This document shows, piece by piece, positions 38,456 through 47,128 of a stretch of 64,000 bases of DNA. The notes below the pieces were generated by a model. That model was given only the letters and a program-made list of their open reading frames with translations. It made no database searches and was not told the origin of the DNA. The DNA is from Janthinobacterium sp. 61 (GTDB lineage Bacteria; Pseudomonadota; Gammaproteobacteria; Burkholderiales; Burkholderiaceae_D). Position 1 is the first letter of the stretch; every line of letters starts with the position of its first letter. Made by a program: the position numbers and the translations under genes. The stretch covers positions 2,976,001 to 3,040,000 of the forward strand of contig NZ_PJMQ01000001.1 in the NCBI RefSeq assembly GCF_002846335.1. The letters are read 5' to 3'.

Positions 38456-39943
38456 TCAGCCAAACAAGCCATGCAAAAACCAGCGCGGCGCGGCCTCTTC
38501 ACCGCTGCCGGCGATGCGTTCGCGGTAGACCCAGTAATGGGCGTGGTCGAGGCCTTCGGCGATGAAATAATCGCGCGCCTGCGACTGGCCCCACCAGCCC
38601 GCCTCGATGCGCTCGGCGACGGACACCATTTTCAGGGGCGAGCCATAGAAGGGCCGGTGTTCGCGCATCAAGAGGGCAATGGGCTGGGCCAGCAGCCAGC
38701 CGGGACGGGGCATGCCGGGCAAGCCGGGCGGCAAGTCGGGCAGCGCGCTTTTAGCACCGGGCTTGGCAGGCAGCGGCAGCCACTGGTTCGCCGCTTCGGG
38801 GCGGTAATCGGCGCGCGGCACTGCCTGCAAGACATTCTCGGCGCCCAGGCGCGCCACCAGCAATTCCATCAGGCGCTGGCGCTCCTGCGGCGTGCCGCCC
38901 GGCTCGGGAAACAGGCTCTCGCTGGGCGGCGCCATGGGCTGCACCTGCAGCACTTCCAGGGTGAGACCGATCACGGGCGCCTCCAGCACCAGCTGCGCCA
39001 GGCGCTCCTTGAGCAAACGCAACAAGTGTTCGTCACGCCAGACGGCGACACCCAAAGCCAGCTCGATGACGGTGGGCGGGCGCGCCACCCTGCCCCGCTC
39101 GTGCGCCAGCAGCAGTTGTATGCGCTCGACAGCAAATTGCCGCGCGCACAGCCAGCCCGTCATCTGCTGCAGCAGGCGGCGCGCGCCGAACAGCAGCGCG
39201 TCCGCGTGCTCCACGCGGTCGAACAATTCCAGGCTCGCGCGGAACGTGGGCGGCGCTTCGATCCACAGGTACAGTTCCGTGCTGTGGCCATGCGCGTCGT
39301 CGAGCATGTCCAGCAAGGTCCTGCCGCAGCGGCGCTGCAAGCCGGGCCGCGGCAAGTGGCGCAGCTGCCCCAGGTTACGGCAGCCGATGCCCTCCAGCCA
39401 GTCCAGGTAGGGGCGCGCGGGCGGCAGCAGGGCGCACGGCAGGCGGTCGAGGCGGCGCACGAGACTGGCCATGCTTAATGTCCGGCCCCGGCGCGTACCG
39501 GCGCGCGCCAGCAGCCAGGCGCCCCGCGCCGTGGGGGCACACGACAGCTGGGCCGTGTAGCCGAGCGCGCGCAAGCTGGCCGCGATTTGCCGGCACAGGG
39601 CGCGCACACCGCCAAACAGGCGCAGGCTGGCGCCCGCGTCGACCAGCAGGGTGGCTTCTTCGCCCTGCGCCACCAGCGGCGAGTATTGCAGCAGCGCCAG
39701 CGCCACCGCTTGCAAGGCTTGCGCTTCCAGTTCGTGCGAGCGTTCATGCAGGCGTGCCTGCGGCGCCAGCATCAGCGCGCCCGCGCGGCGCATGCCCGGC
39801 CGGATGCCAGCCGCCTGCGCCAGCGGCGACAGTACCATCACTTGCTCCTGCTCCAGCACCACGCTCAGGAGGTCAGCCGACCAGCGCGGGCAAAACACTT
39901 CGAGCGGAAGCAGGGGCAGGCACAGGCCGATCCAGAGTCGCAT
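38456..39943 (-). CDS. imuB: Mutasome protein ImuB (inactive Y-family polymerase)
   Basis: Y-family-like protein of 495 residues that, with ImuA and DnaE2, forms the SOS mutasome and recruits the beta clamp. As in other ImuB proteins the catalytic acidic residues of true Y-family polymerases are missing: the N-terminal motif reads MRLWIGLCLPLLPLEVF and the second reads LVDAGASLRLFGG. HhH-like and little-finger regions follow. The ATG at 39943 overlaps the 3' end of imuA by 71 bp. dnaE2 itself is at 16662-19817. Confidence 0.93.
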   Translation of the reverse strand: MRLWIGLCLPLLPLEVFCPRWSADLLSVVLEQEQVMVLSPLAQAAGIRPGMRRAGALMLAPQARLHERSHELEAQALQAVALALLQYSPLVAQGEEATLLVDAGASLRLFGGVRALCRQIAASLRALGYTAQLSCAPTARGAWLLARAGTRRGRTLSMASLVRRLDRLPCALLPPARPYLDWLEGIGCRNLGQLRHLPRPGLQRRCGRTLLDMLDDAHGHSTELYLWIEAPPTFRASLELFDRVEHADALLFGARRLLQQMTGWLCARQFAVERIQLLLAHERGRVARPPTVIELALGVAVWRDEHLLRLLKERLAQLVLEAPVIGLTLEVLQVQPMAPPSESLFPEPGGTPQERQRLMELLVARLGAENVLQAVPRADYRPEAANQWLPLPAKPGAKSALPDLPPGLPGMPRPGWLLAQPIALLMREHRPFYGSPLKMVSVAERIEAGWWGQSQARDYFIAEGLDHAHYWVYRERIAGSGEEAAPRWFLHGLFG

Positions 39944-40583
39944 GACGCAGCAGTAAAGAAGGAGGTTGCAGGGGCAGGAACAGGGGCGCGTCGCGCTGCG
40001 GTCCCCGGCGCTTGATGAAGCCGATCTCGATGCCGCCGGCGGCCGGGCGCACGGACAGGCGCAGCGGCGCCGGCGACGCATCCTGCGCGCCGTGCAAGGG
40101 GCGCAGCATGCAAAACAGGGTGTTACCGCCTTGCGCGGCCAGGTGCAAGCGGCGCAGGCTGTCGGCGCGCACGTGCGACTGCCAGAACAGCAAGGCGCCG
40201 CAACTGCCGCTGCGCAAGATGTTTTCCGCCGCCCACAAAGCATCCTTGCTGCTGGCGCTCTTTAGCCACAGCAGCTGCGACGACACCAGTCCCTGCGCGG
40301 CCAGGGCCAGCGCCTGCGGCGGATGGGGCGGCTGCAGCAGCACGATGGGCAAGCCCGGCAGCTGCGCCAGCGCGGGCGCCAGCAGGCGCAATTCGCCGCT
40401 GCCCGGCTGCTGCACCAGCAGATCGATGAGGCTGCCGCTGGGCCAACCGCCGCCTGGCAGCTGCGCGGACAGGGCGGCAAAGCCCGTCTCCAGGCAGCGC
40501 GTGGCGCCCTGGCCCAGCTGCGATGCACGCCATAAAGAAGGGTGCAAGGCTTCCGGCGAGGCCATCAATTCGGAATGTTGCAT
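39873..40583 (-). CDS. imuA: Mutasome protein ImuA (RecA/SulA-like)
   Basis: RecA-like accessory protein of 236 residues. The diagnostic N-terminal segments LWRASQLG and LPGGGWPSGSLIDLLVQ are present, with SSQLLWLKS and a GCALLFWQS-like strand later. ImuA partners ImuB and RecA in SOS mutagenesis. The ATG at 40583 lies 22 bp from an exact LexA box at 40605-40620. The gene overlaps imuB by 71 bp, indicating an operon. Confidence 0.92.
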   Translation of the reverse strand: MQHSELMASPEALHPSLWRASQLGQGATRCLETGFAALSAQLPGGGWPSGSLIDLLVQQPGSGELRLLAPALAQLPGLPIVLLQPPHPPQALALAAQGLVSSQLLWLKSASSKDALWAAENILRSGSCGALLFWQSHVRADSLRRLHLAAQGGNTLFCMLRPLHGAQDASPAPLRLSVRPAAGGIEIGFIKRRGPQRDAPLFLPLQPPSLLLRHATLDRPVPAPASARSVLPALVG

Positions 40584-40604
40584 AATTAGATATGAAGATG
40601 AATA

Positions 40605-40620
40605 CTGTATGTATATACAG
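40605..40620 (-). promoter_or_regulatory. LexA (SOS) box upstream of imuA
   Basis: CTGTATGTATATACAG matches CTGT-N8-ACAG exactly, with near-perfect dyad symmetry in the core. It lies 22 bp upstream of imuA; the divergent antiporter gene starts 181 bp away and is less likely to be controlled. Confidence 0.92.
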
Positions 40621-40800
40621 TACTATCCGGCCCTCCTTTTGGCAAGGCTTATCTGCTTATTCTCTGTGCATCGCCGCTGCCCGGGCCGCTCCGCCATGTC
40701 CGAAAAACCCCGTTTCCGGCATCGATTGCTGTACCATAAGCACTCTCCTTACCGCCTGGCAAAGTACCAGTCGGCTCCCTCCGTCCATAAGGAAACGCAT

Positions 40801-42066
40801 TTGACCACCATCCAAATCATCAGCGCCATCGTCTTCGGCCTTGCTCTCATCCACACCTTCGCCGCCAAATCGTTTGAAACCCTGGCGCAGCGCCACCCCC
40901 GTCATGCAGGCATGCTGCACTTGCTGGGCGAAGTGGAAGTCGTGTTCGGCTTCTGGGCCTTCATTTTGATCATCATCATGGCCTTTGTCTCGGGCGGCGA
41001 GGCGGCCATCGAGTATGCCGAATCGCGCCAGTACACGGAACCGCTGTTCGTCTTTGTCGTCATGGTGGTAGCCGCCTCGCGCCCCGTGCTCGACGCCGTG
41101 CAGCGCCTGTTGAAAAGCGTGGCGCGCGTCATGCCGCTGCGTACGGAACTGGCCCTCGTCTGGCTGGGACTGGCGCTCGTGCCCCTGACGGGCTCGATGA
41201 TCACGGAACCGGCCGCCATGACCCTGGCTGCGCTGATGCTGGCGCCACAAATCTTCCGTCCGGGCATACCCGAATGGCTGAAATACGGCGCGCTGGGCGT
41301 GCTGTTCGTCAACGTGTCCATCGGCGGCACCCTGACTTCATACGCGGCACCGCCCGTGCTGATGGTGGCCACTACGTGGAACTGGGACAGCGCCTTCATG
41401 GCCAGCCATTTCGGCTGGAAAGCGGCCATCGCCGTGCTGATCAATGCCACGGGCGTGAGCATCCTGCTGCGCAAATATCTGCACAGCAACACGTCCGACA
41501 TCAAGCCGAAAGCGGGTGACGTGGAAGCGCCGAAAGTGCCGCTGACCGTCAGCCTGGTGCACCTGGCCGTGCTGGCCGGCGTGGTAGCCCTGGCGCACCA
41601 TCCCGTGCTGTTCTTCGGCCTGTTCCTGTTCTTCCTTGGCTTCGTGCAGGCGTATGAGCGCTATCAAAGCCCGCTGATCCTGAAAGAAGGTTTGCTGGTC
41701 GGCTTCTTCCTCGGCGGCCTGGTGGTACTGGGCGGCATGCAGCAATGGTGGCTGCAGCCCATCGTCTCCAGCCTGAAGCCGCTGGCCCTGTTCTTCGGCG
41801 CCCTGGGCTTGACGGCCATTACCGACAATGCGGCCCTCACTTACCTCGGTTCGCTGATCGTCGGCATGACGGACGAAGCGAAATACATGCTGGTGGCCGG
41901 CGCCGTGGCCGGTGGCGGCCTGACCGTCATCGCCAACGCGCCGAATCCGGCCGGCGTGGCCCTGCTGCGCCGCGGCTTCAAGGATGAGTCGATCGGCGCC
42001 GTCGGCCTGCTGGCCGGTGCCCTGCTGCCGACGGCCGTGGCCGCCCTGGCCTTCCTGGCCCTGTAA
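40801..42066 (+). CDS. Putative Na+/H+ antiporter family membrane protein
   Basis: Polytopic membrane protein of 421 residues with about ten hydrophobic segments. Landmarks are HTFAAKSFETLAQRHP near the N-terminus, LTGSMITEPAAMTLAALM (a re-entrant-loop-like segment seen in ion-transporter superfamily members), and ADNA-like TDNAALTYLGSLIVG near the C-terminus. It resembles the uncharacterised putative Na+/H+ antiporter family; the ion is not proven. The start is taken as TTG 40801, seven bases after AAGGA; the frame stays open to 40012, but that stretch overlaps imuA/imuB and the SOS box. Confidence 0.75.
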   Translation: MTTIQIISAIVFGLALIHTFAAKSFETLAQRHPRHAGMLHLLGEVEVVFGFWAFILIIIMAFVSGGEAAIEYAESRQYTEPLFVFVVMVVAASRPVLDAVQRLLKSVARVMPLRTELALVWLGLALVPLTGSMITEPAAMTLAALMLAPQIFRPGIPEWLKYGALGVLFVNVSIGGTLTSYAAPPVLMVATTWNWDSAFMASHFGWKAAIAVLINATGVSILLRKYLHSNTSDIKPKAGDVEAPKVPLTVSLVHLAVLAGVVALAHHPVLFFGLFLFFLGFVQAYERYQSPLILKEGLLVGFFLGGLVVLGGMQQWWLQPIVSSLKPLALFFGALGLTAITDNAALTYLGSLIVGMTDEAKYMLVAGAVAGGGLTVIANAPNPAGVALLRRGFKDESIGAVGLLAGALLPTAVAALAFLAL

Positions 42067-42130
42067 GCATGCACTGGGGCGGCTGCCGGCCGCCCCAGCT
42101 CCTCTCGGTTTCCCTCCTCAATTTCCCTCC

Positions 42131-44164
42131 TCAGTTGCCTTCGTACACCAGGAAGTGCAGGCGGTCATAGAACAGGCTGTAGGCATAGTCGAACGTGCCA
42201 ACGCTGCGAAAACCCTTGTGCAGATACACTTGCAAGGCGTCGCTCTTTTCCCACACCGTCAGGGTGATGCGCGCACAGCCCTTGCGGCTGGCCAGGTCGC
42301 GGATTTCATGGAACATCTGCCGGAACAGGCCCTGCCCCCGGTATTTCTCGTCGATGGCCAGGCTGCTGACGAAACAGTCGTCGGCGCGCGCATGCGCGAG
42401 CACGAATGCGTCATAGGCATCGTCGAGCGCCTTCATGTCATCGCGGTAATACGAGACGGCGCCGCAAGCCTGGAATTCGGCCATCGTGGCGGCCGTGAAA
42501 AAGCCGATGAAACGGTCGTCCTCGTCATGCAGGCCGTGGATGTGCGTCAGGTAAGGGTCGATGTTCTGCCGCCGCTGCAATTCGACGAACTGCAGATTGA
42601 GCTTGTTTCCAAACGAACAGTATTCCAGGTAACTGGTGGCAAACAGCAGTTTCGCCATGCGGTTCTTCGCCTCGTCGCCCAGCAGCTCACCTGGCACCAG
42701 CCTGAGCGGCGCATGCGACAGCAAGCCCGCCTGCGCCTCGTCGCCGGACGGGGCCGCATCGCCGACGGCCGGCATGCGGCTGCCGTGGCGGCCCACGGTG
42801 GGGCGCCAGAAATTGCCGGCGGCAATATGCTGCGAACGGTGGGCCAGCAGGTAGCGGCAAAAAACGGCATTCACGCGGTCCAGTTGCGGGTCCTCCGACA
42901 GCACCGAGTAATAGTGAAAATGCTCGATGTCCGCCCGCAACTGGGCCGCATACGCCATGCGCGGCACTTCCTCGATATCGAACACATCGACGATATTGAC
43001 CAGGCGCAAAGGATCGTCGAGTTGCCAGTCGATTTCGGCTAGCCGCGCCACGCAGCGCGCATACGCGCGATGTTCCTCGTCGCTCAAGGGGATGTGCATG
43101 TCGGTAATGATATCGTCCAGCAGCCGCATGCCTCGGATGCCGCCCGTCACCGCTTCCCGCGCGCCGTCATACAGCACGCAATAGCGCTGGTAAAACTCGG
43201 CATGGCTGAGCAGGGTCACACCCAGGTTCTTCTTCCATTCGGCATAGAACTGGCCAAACAGCTGCGCCTCGAATTGCGGGCAAGAACGGGGGATTTCCCC
43301 ATCGATGCCCGCATAAGCAAGGTTCACATTGCGCTGGATCACACGCAGCGCGGCATCGTTCTTCTTGGCGATCAGCATGCCCGTTTCATCGAGAAACAGA
43401 TTCATCCAGCTGACATGCTGGCGCGCTTCGTCCTCGCCCTCCTTGCGCTGGAAATAATCGGGCACTTCCGGCTTCATCAGGAAAATCGTCGCCGGCTTAT
43501 GCGGGATCGTATCGACATCCATATACATGCCGCCGTATTCGCACATGATGAGGATGCGGAAATAATCGGACAAGGTGGCGAAGTAGCGCTGCGCATGCAG
43601 GGTATCGAGGATATCGAAGCGGGCAGGAGCAAAGTCCAGCGCCAGCGCGCGCAGCGAGTTGATATGCAGGGTCGTGCCGCCGATGGCGTAGCGGCCTATC
43701 GTGTAGCGCCCTGCGCCACCCGTGGGGCTGAAGCGCTCGTCATGGCGCAATTGTTGCGCATCCCAGGCCCACAGGATGGAGACATATGGCGCACCGCCGT
43801 TGTGCCGCACCTCTTCCAGCGCCGCGCCCCACTGCTGGATCGCTTCACAGGCGACGGCCGGCAAGGGGCCGCCCATCCAGATGCGGTGCAGGTAGCGCTC
43901 GTCGTCGCCCAGTGCGCGCGTGGGGATACAGCTCAGCGAGGAACAGCTTGCCGCATTGAAATACGTAAAATTGCCGGCGACAAAGCTGCGCAGGGCGGCG
44001 ATGCCTGCCTGGTGCTCCGCTGCCAGTTGTTTCAGGTCGCTGCCGGCTGGCCGAATATCGGCCAGGGTGATGTAATCGAGTTTCAGCCGGTGAATGCGAA
44101 ACTCGTATTCCAAGTTGAAAATCTTTGCTTGATCGTGTTTTGAGGCCAGGTCATCTATTTTCAT
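42131..44164 (-). CDS. TcdA/TcdB-like glycosyltransferase fused to a GNAT acetyltransferase
   Basis: Bifunctional protein of 677 residues. Residues about 85-430 form a GT-A glycosyltransferase of the clostridial glucosylating-toxin type. RIWMGGPLP (Trp96), LSDYFRIL (Asp200, Arg203) and GGMYMDVDTIP (Asp216, Asp218) reproduce the order and exact spacing of TcdB W102, D270, R273, D286 and D288. Residues about 500-677 form a GNAT domain with the CoA-binding SSLAIDEKYRGQGLFRQMF and a C-terminal VYLHKGFRSVG. It has no signal peptide. It lies 83 bp downstream of an MFS exporter on the same strand. It could be a toxin-like effector or a tailoring enzyme for an exported metabolite; no secretion system is nearby. 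Confidence 0.85.
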   Translation of the reverse strand: MKIDDLASKHDQAKIFNLEYEFRIHRLKLDYITLADIRPAGSDLKQLAAEHQAGIAALRSFVAGNFTYFNAASCSSLSCIPTRALGDDERYLHRIWMGGPLPAVACEAIQQWGAALEEVRHNGGAPYVSILWAWDAQQLRHDERFSPTGGAGRYTIGRYAIGGTTLHINSLRALALDFAPARFDILDTLHAQRYFATLSDYFRILIMCEYGGMYMDVDTIPHKPATIFLMKPEVPDYFQRKEGEDEARQHVSWMNLFLDETGMLIAKKNDAALRVIQRNVNLAYAGIDGEIPRSCPQFEAQLFGQFYAEWKKNLGVTLLSHAEFYQRYCVLYDGAREAVTGGIRGMRLLDDIITDMHIPLSDEEHRAYARCVARLAEIDWQLDDPLRLVNIVDVFDIEEVPRMAYAAQLRADIEHFHYYSVLSEDPQLDRVNAVFCRYLLAHRSQHIAAGNFWRPTVGRHGSRMPAVGDAAPSGDEAQAGLLSHAPLRLVPGELLGDEAKNRMAKLLFATSYLEYCSFGNKLNLQFVELQRRQNIDPYLTHIHGLHDEDDRFIGFFTAATMAEFQACGAVSYYRDDMKALDDAYDAFVLAHARADDCFVSSLAIDEKYRGQGLFRQMFHEIRDLASRKGCARITLTVWEKSDALQVYLHKGFRSVGTFDYAYSLFYDRLHFLVYEGN

Positions 44165-44247
44165 GGGCGCACCATTTTCCGCTGGAGGGTGTCAATAAAC
44201 GTCGCAGGAGGTAACTCAAGGTCGGGAACATGCGCATCGTTGCGCCA

Positions 44248-45462
44248 TCAGTGCCGGGCCAGCCGCACCTCGCTTTCCGGGCGCCCCGCCATGCCGCGCG
44301 TAAACAACAGCAGGCAGCCGGCGATGACCACGATGACGGGGATATTGAGCAGCGCATACGTTTCCAGCGCATAGCCGAAGCGCTGGCACAGCACGTTGTA
44401 CAGCTGCAGCCAGGCGGACAAATAAATGCAGTACAGCAAGCTCATGGCAGCCGTCGTCAGTGTCATCGATTCCTTGCTGGCAGTGATCGCGCTACGGATC
44501 AGGGCGCCATTGAACAGGCCGAAGCCGATGGAATAGACAAACATGCAGGCCGCAAACACGTCGACGTGATGGCGGCCCACGCCCGCGCCCAGCATGCCGG
44601 CGGCCGCGATCAGTCCGCCCAGGCGCAGCAGATGCCCGAGCGGGAAATCCTGGCGCAGGCGCTGGATGGCGATGCTACTGAAGACAAAGCCGGACAAAAT
44701 CACGCATTGCAGGGCGATATACGTGGCGTAGGAGGCGCCCATCTCCTGCAGCACGAAGATGGGCGAAAAGCCGATCCAGGCCGTCAGGGGCACGGTGGCC
44801 AGCCCGGCCGTGAACATGCCGAACATGAAGCGCCCGTTGGTGAAAATGGCGACATAGCTGCGCACGATGGCGCGGCCATCCAGGCGCGGCTGTGCCGGCG
44901 CCGTGCGCGGCATGGTCTTGAACAGGCCCAGCAAGGACAGCAAGGCCAGCAGGCCGGAGAGGAAAAACACATAGCGCCAGTCCAGCCGGCTGATGATGGC
45001 GCTGCCGAGGATGGGGCCGGCCAGGGGGGCGAGGATGGTGGTGCTCGACAGAATACTGCTGAGCTTGACGGCCGCCATGTCATCGAACAGTTCGTGGATC
45101 ATGGCATAGCCGACGAAGATGAAGCAGCAGCCCATGCCCTGAATGAAACGCGCGACGAGAAATTGCTCGATCGAGGTGGCAAACGGCACGGCAAGCGTGG
45201 CCAGCAGGAACAAGGCATTGCCGCTCAGCACCAGCTTGCGCTTGCCGATGGTGTCGGCCAGCGGGCCCAGGAAAATCTGCAGCGAACTGCCGCCCAGCAG
45301 GTACAGACTCAGGGACAGCGGAACGAACGTCTTCTCCGCCTGGAACTCGTCGACGATGCCCAGCATCGCCGGCATGATCATGTCGTTCGACAGATAAATA
45401 TTCAGTTCAAAGACGAGGAAAAACGCAAAAAACCACAGCAATTGCCTGGACTTGATGGACAT
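44248..45462 (-). CDS. MFS drug/metabolite exporter (Bcr/CflA, MdfA-like)
   Basis: Twelve-helix major facilitator of 404 residues, proton-driven efflux type. Helix 1 contains the acidic residue and motif NIYLSNDMIMPAM, matching MdfA-like exporters. Motif A is in LGPLADTIGKRKL, and motif C-like Gly/Pro signatures are in LAPLAGPILGSAII. The ATG at 45462 begins the first helix region. It is followed 83 bp later by the glycosyltransferase-acetyltransferase gene, so the two probably form an operon that modifies and exports one compound. Confidence 0.9.
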   Translation of the reverse strand: MSIKSRQLLWFFAFFLVFELNIYLSNDMIMPAMLGIVDEFQAEKTFVPLSLSLYLLGGSSLQIFLGPLADTIGKRKLVLSGNALFLLATLAVPFATSIEQFLVARFIQGMGCCFIFVGYAMIHELFDDMAAVKLSSILSSTTILAPLAGPILGSAIISRLDWRYVFFLSGLLALLSLLGLFKTMPRTAPAQPRLDGRAIVRSYVAIFTNGRFMFGMFTAGLATVPLTAWIGFSPIFVLQEMGASYATYIALQCVILSGFVFSSIAIQRLRQDFPLGHLLRLGGLIAAAGMLGAGVGRHHVDVFAACMFVYSIGFGLFNGALIRSAITASKESMTLTTAAMSLLYCIYLSAWLQLYNVLCQRFGYALETYALLNIPVIVVIAGCLLLFTRGMAGRPESEVRLARH

Positions 45463-45550
45463 GGCGCATTCCGTAACGTGGGTGGCTGCCGTCAGTGCGC
45501 ATCGGCCGTCGGGGCATGGGACGGCGAACACAGCTTCACACTGAAAACAT

Positions 45551-45570
45551 GTACCAATTGTATACCAGTT
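45551..45570 (-). promoter_or_regulatory. Candidate operator upstream of the MFS exporter
   Basis: GTACCAATTGTATACCAGTT contains the near-palindromic TTGTATACCA and two TGGTA half-sites on the minus strand. It resembles GntR-family operators and lies about 90 bp upstream of the MFS start. Weak evidence. Confidence 0.35.
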
Positions 45571-45673
45571 AGTATTTTTAGCGCCTTTTTTTGTGAATTT
45601 TAAATACCGCAGCAATACCACTCGGACAAAATCCATGGTACTGCGGCAAAGGCATCTGTGCGGAAAAGGCGCG

Positions 45674-45695
45674 GCCAGCGTGCCGGCACGCTGGC
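45674..45695 (-). terminator. GC palindrome after the esterase gene
   Basis: Perfect 22-bp palindrome with arms GCCAGCGTGCC / GGCACGCTGGC, 73 nt downstream of the esterase stop on the minus strand. No U-tract is present; it could be a terminator or 3' stabiliser. Confidence 0.45.
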
Positions 45696-45767
45696 GCGGC
45701 CCTGCGGGGGCGTGGAAGAACGATGCATACCAGTGCCTGGCGCCGTTGCGGCGTTCGGCAGGCTGGC

Positions 45768-46976
45768 TTACAGTCGGCGGTGGCTGGAGAAGAAATCGAG
45801 CAGCATCTTGCTGGCGTCGGGCTTGGCCTTGTCATTGAACGGCAGGCTGGCGTCGCCACCGCTCCACGCGTGTTCAAGGTGCTCGACCTGCGCCACGCGC
45901 AGCAGCACATCCTTGCCCACCTGATAATCGTGCAGGGCATATGCATGGGCCGGGTTGCGCCCGCCCGCCGCGCCGCCGGGCAGGCGCTGCGCCGTCACCA
46001 GCGTATCGGCTGGCAGGCGGTTGACGCGCACGCTCTGGCGCACCAGTTGGGTCTGGTTGATCGGCCGCACCACCTTGTCAGCCTGCCCTTGCAGCAGGAT
46101 GGTGGGCAGGCGGGGAAACGCGGGGTGGCGTGCCAGCACTTCATCGATGGCCGCGTCGGCACGGGCGGCAGCGCCATGCTGCATCACCTGCAGCGCACCG
46201 ATCAGACTATGCCCTGCGCCAAACACGGGCCCGGAATGCAGGCCCAGCGCGGCAAACAGATGGGGATGGTTCAGGGCCACGATATGGGCCATGCCGGCGC
46301 CGGCGGAGATGCCGCAGATATAGATGCGCGTGCGGTCGATGGCATAGCGGGCCGCCACCTGCTCGATGGCGCCGACGATCAGGCGTACGTCGCCGCCCCC
46401 CTCCTGCGTCAGCTTGTCATACCACTTCCAGCAGCGGCGTGCATGCGAACGCAACGATTGCTGCGGATACAGCACGGCATAGCCCTTGCGTTCAGCCAGG
46501 CGGTTCATGCGTGTGCCTTCGGCAAACTGCGTGGCGCTCTGCTCGCAGCCGTGCAGCATCACCAGCAGCGGCCGGCCCCGGGTGCGCATGGCGGCGCTCG
46601 GCGCCTTCTCGGGCAGGTACAGGAAATACGGCAGGCGCCGGCCCGGCAACGGCGCATAGTGGGCGGCCAGCCACTTGCCCGGCGGGGGCGCCGTTCGCTT
46701 GCGCACGCGCGGGGGCGACAGGGGCGTGGCGAAGGGCGCCAGCGCGGCTGGCGCATCGCTGGCGGACCTGGCACGCGCCTTGGCGACGGTTTTCACCACC
46801 GCCTTGGCGCCGGCCTTGTGCACGACCTTGTGCACGACCTTGTTCACTGCCTTGCGAGGCTTGGGCTTGGCCGGCACGGGTCCGAACAGTACCTTGGCCA
46901 GCTTGGTCGCCGTGCGCTGCTGCGCCTTACCGGCACGCAATAGCCCGCGCAGCCATTTGGTGGCGGGCTTCACCAT
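45768..46976 (-). CDS. PHA-depolymerase/feruloyl-esterase-like (PHB esterase family) protein
   Basis: Esterase of 402 residues in the poly(3-hydroxybutyrate) depolymerase family. The first ~110 residues are basic and Ala/Lys-rich (AVNKVVHKVVHKAGAKAVVK), without a normal signal peptide. The catalytic domain shows the oxyanion segment VMLHGCEQSATQFAEGTRMN, the nucleophile GISAGAGMAH (Ser near 230), and the catalytic His in LEHAWSGGD. Substrate is unproven; polyester, acetylxylan or feruloyl esters are possible. The ATG at 46976 overlaps the stop of a 25-codon leader ORF (ATGGTGA). Confidence 0.85.
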   Translation of the reverse strand: MVKPATKWLRGLLRAGKAQQRTATKLAKVLFGPVPAKPKPRKAVNKVVHKVVHKAGAKAVVKTVAKARARSASDAPAALAPFATPLSPPRVRKRTAPPPGKWLAAHYAPLPGRRLPYFLYLPEKAPSAAMRTRGRPLLVMLHGCEQSATQFAEGTRMNRLAERKGYAVLYPQQSLRSHARRCWKWYDKLTQEGGGDVRLIVGAIEQVAARYAIDRTRIYICGISAGAGMAHIVALNHPHLFAALGLHSGPVFGAGHSLIGALQVMQHGAAARADAAIDEVLARHPAFPRLPTILLQGQADKVVRPINQTQLVRQSVRVNRLPADTLVTAQRLPGGAAGGRNPAHAYALHDYQVGKDVLLRVAQVEHLEHAWSGGDASLPFNDKAKPDASKMLLDFFSSHRRL

Positions 46977-47047
46977 GGAAAATCTCGCGCATGTGGTCGT
47001 GGAGCGTACCGCAAGTTCATCCCTCTGCATCGTTGCATCGTCAGCAT
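46970..47047 (-). CDS. Possible 25-aa leader peptide coupled to the esterase gene
   Basis: A short frame with an excellent ribosome-binding site (AAGGAGG, about 47055-47062 on the minus strand) eight bases before its ATG at 47047. It ends in TGA overlapping the esterase start as ATGGTGA. The esterase start itself has only a weak site, so translation may depend on reinitiation. The peptide is basic (RYAPRPHARDFPW at the C-terminus) with no known family. It could be chance. Confidence 0.4.
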   Translation of the reverse strand: MLTMQRCRGMNLRYAPRPHARDFPW

Positions 47048-47128
47048 GTGCGGCCTCCTCCTTAGAACGCATAGGGTACCGCAGTTGGCGGACAACACCG
47101 TACGTTTGCGCACCGATAAAAGTGCCGC

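Larger units (their letters stand above)
45463..45767. other. Intergenic region upstream of the MFS exporter
   Basis: About 305 bases between the MFS start and the end of the esterase gene. It holds an AT-rich promoter-like part (45541-45610), a candidate operator (45551-45570) and a GC palindrome (45674-45695). I see no supported gene; short frames here look like shadows. Confidence 0.5.

Noticed and set aside
40012..40800. N-terminal extension of the antiporter frame
   Set aside because: It overlaps imuA and imuB and the SOS box, is not membrane-like, and a TTG with a good ribosome-binding site lies at 40801.
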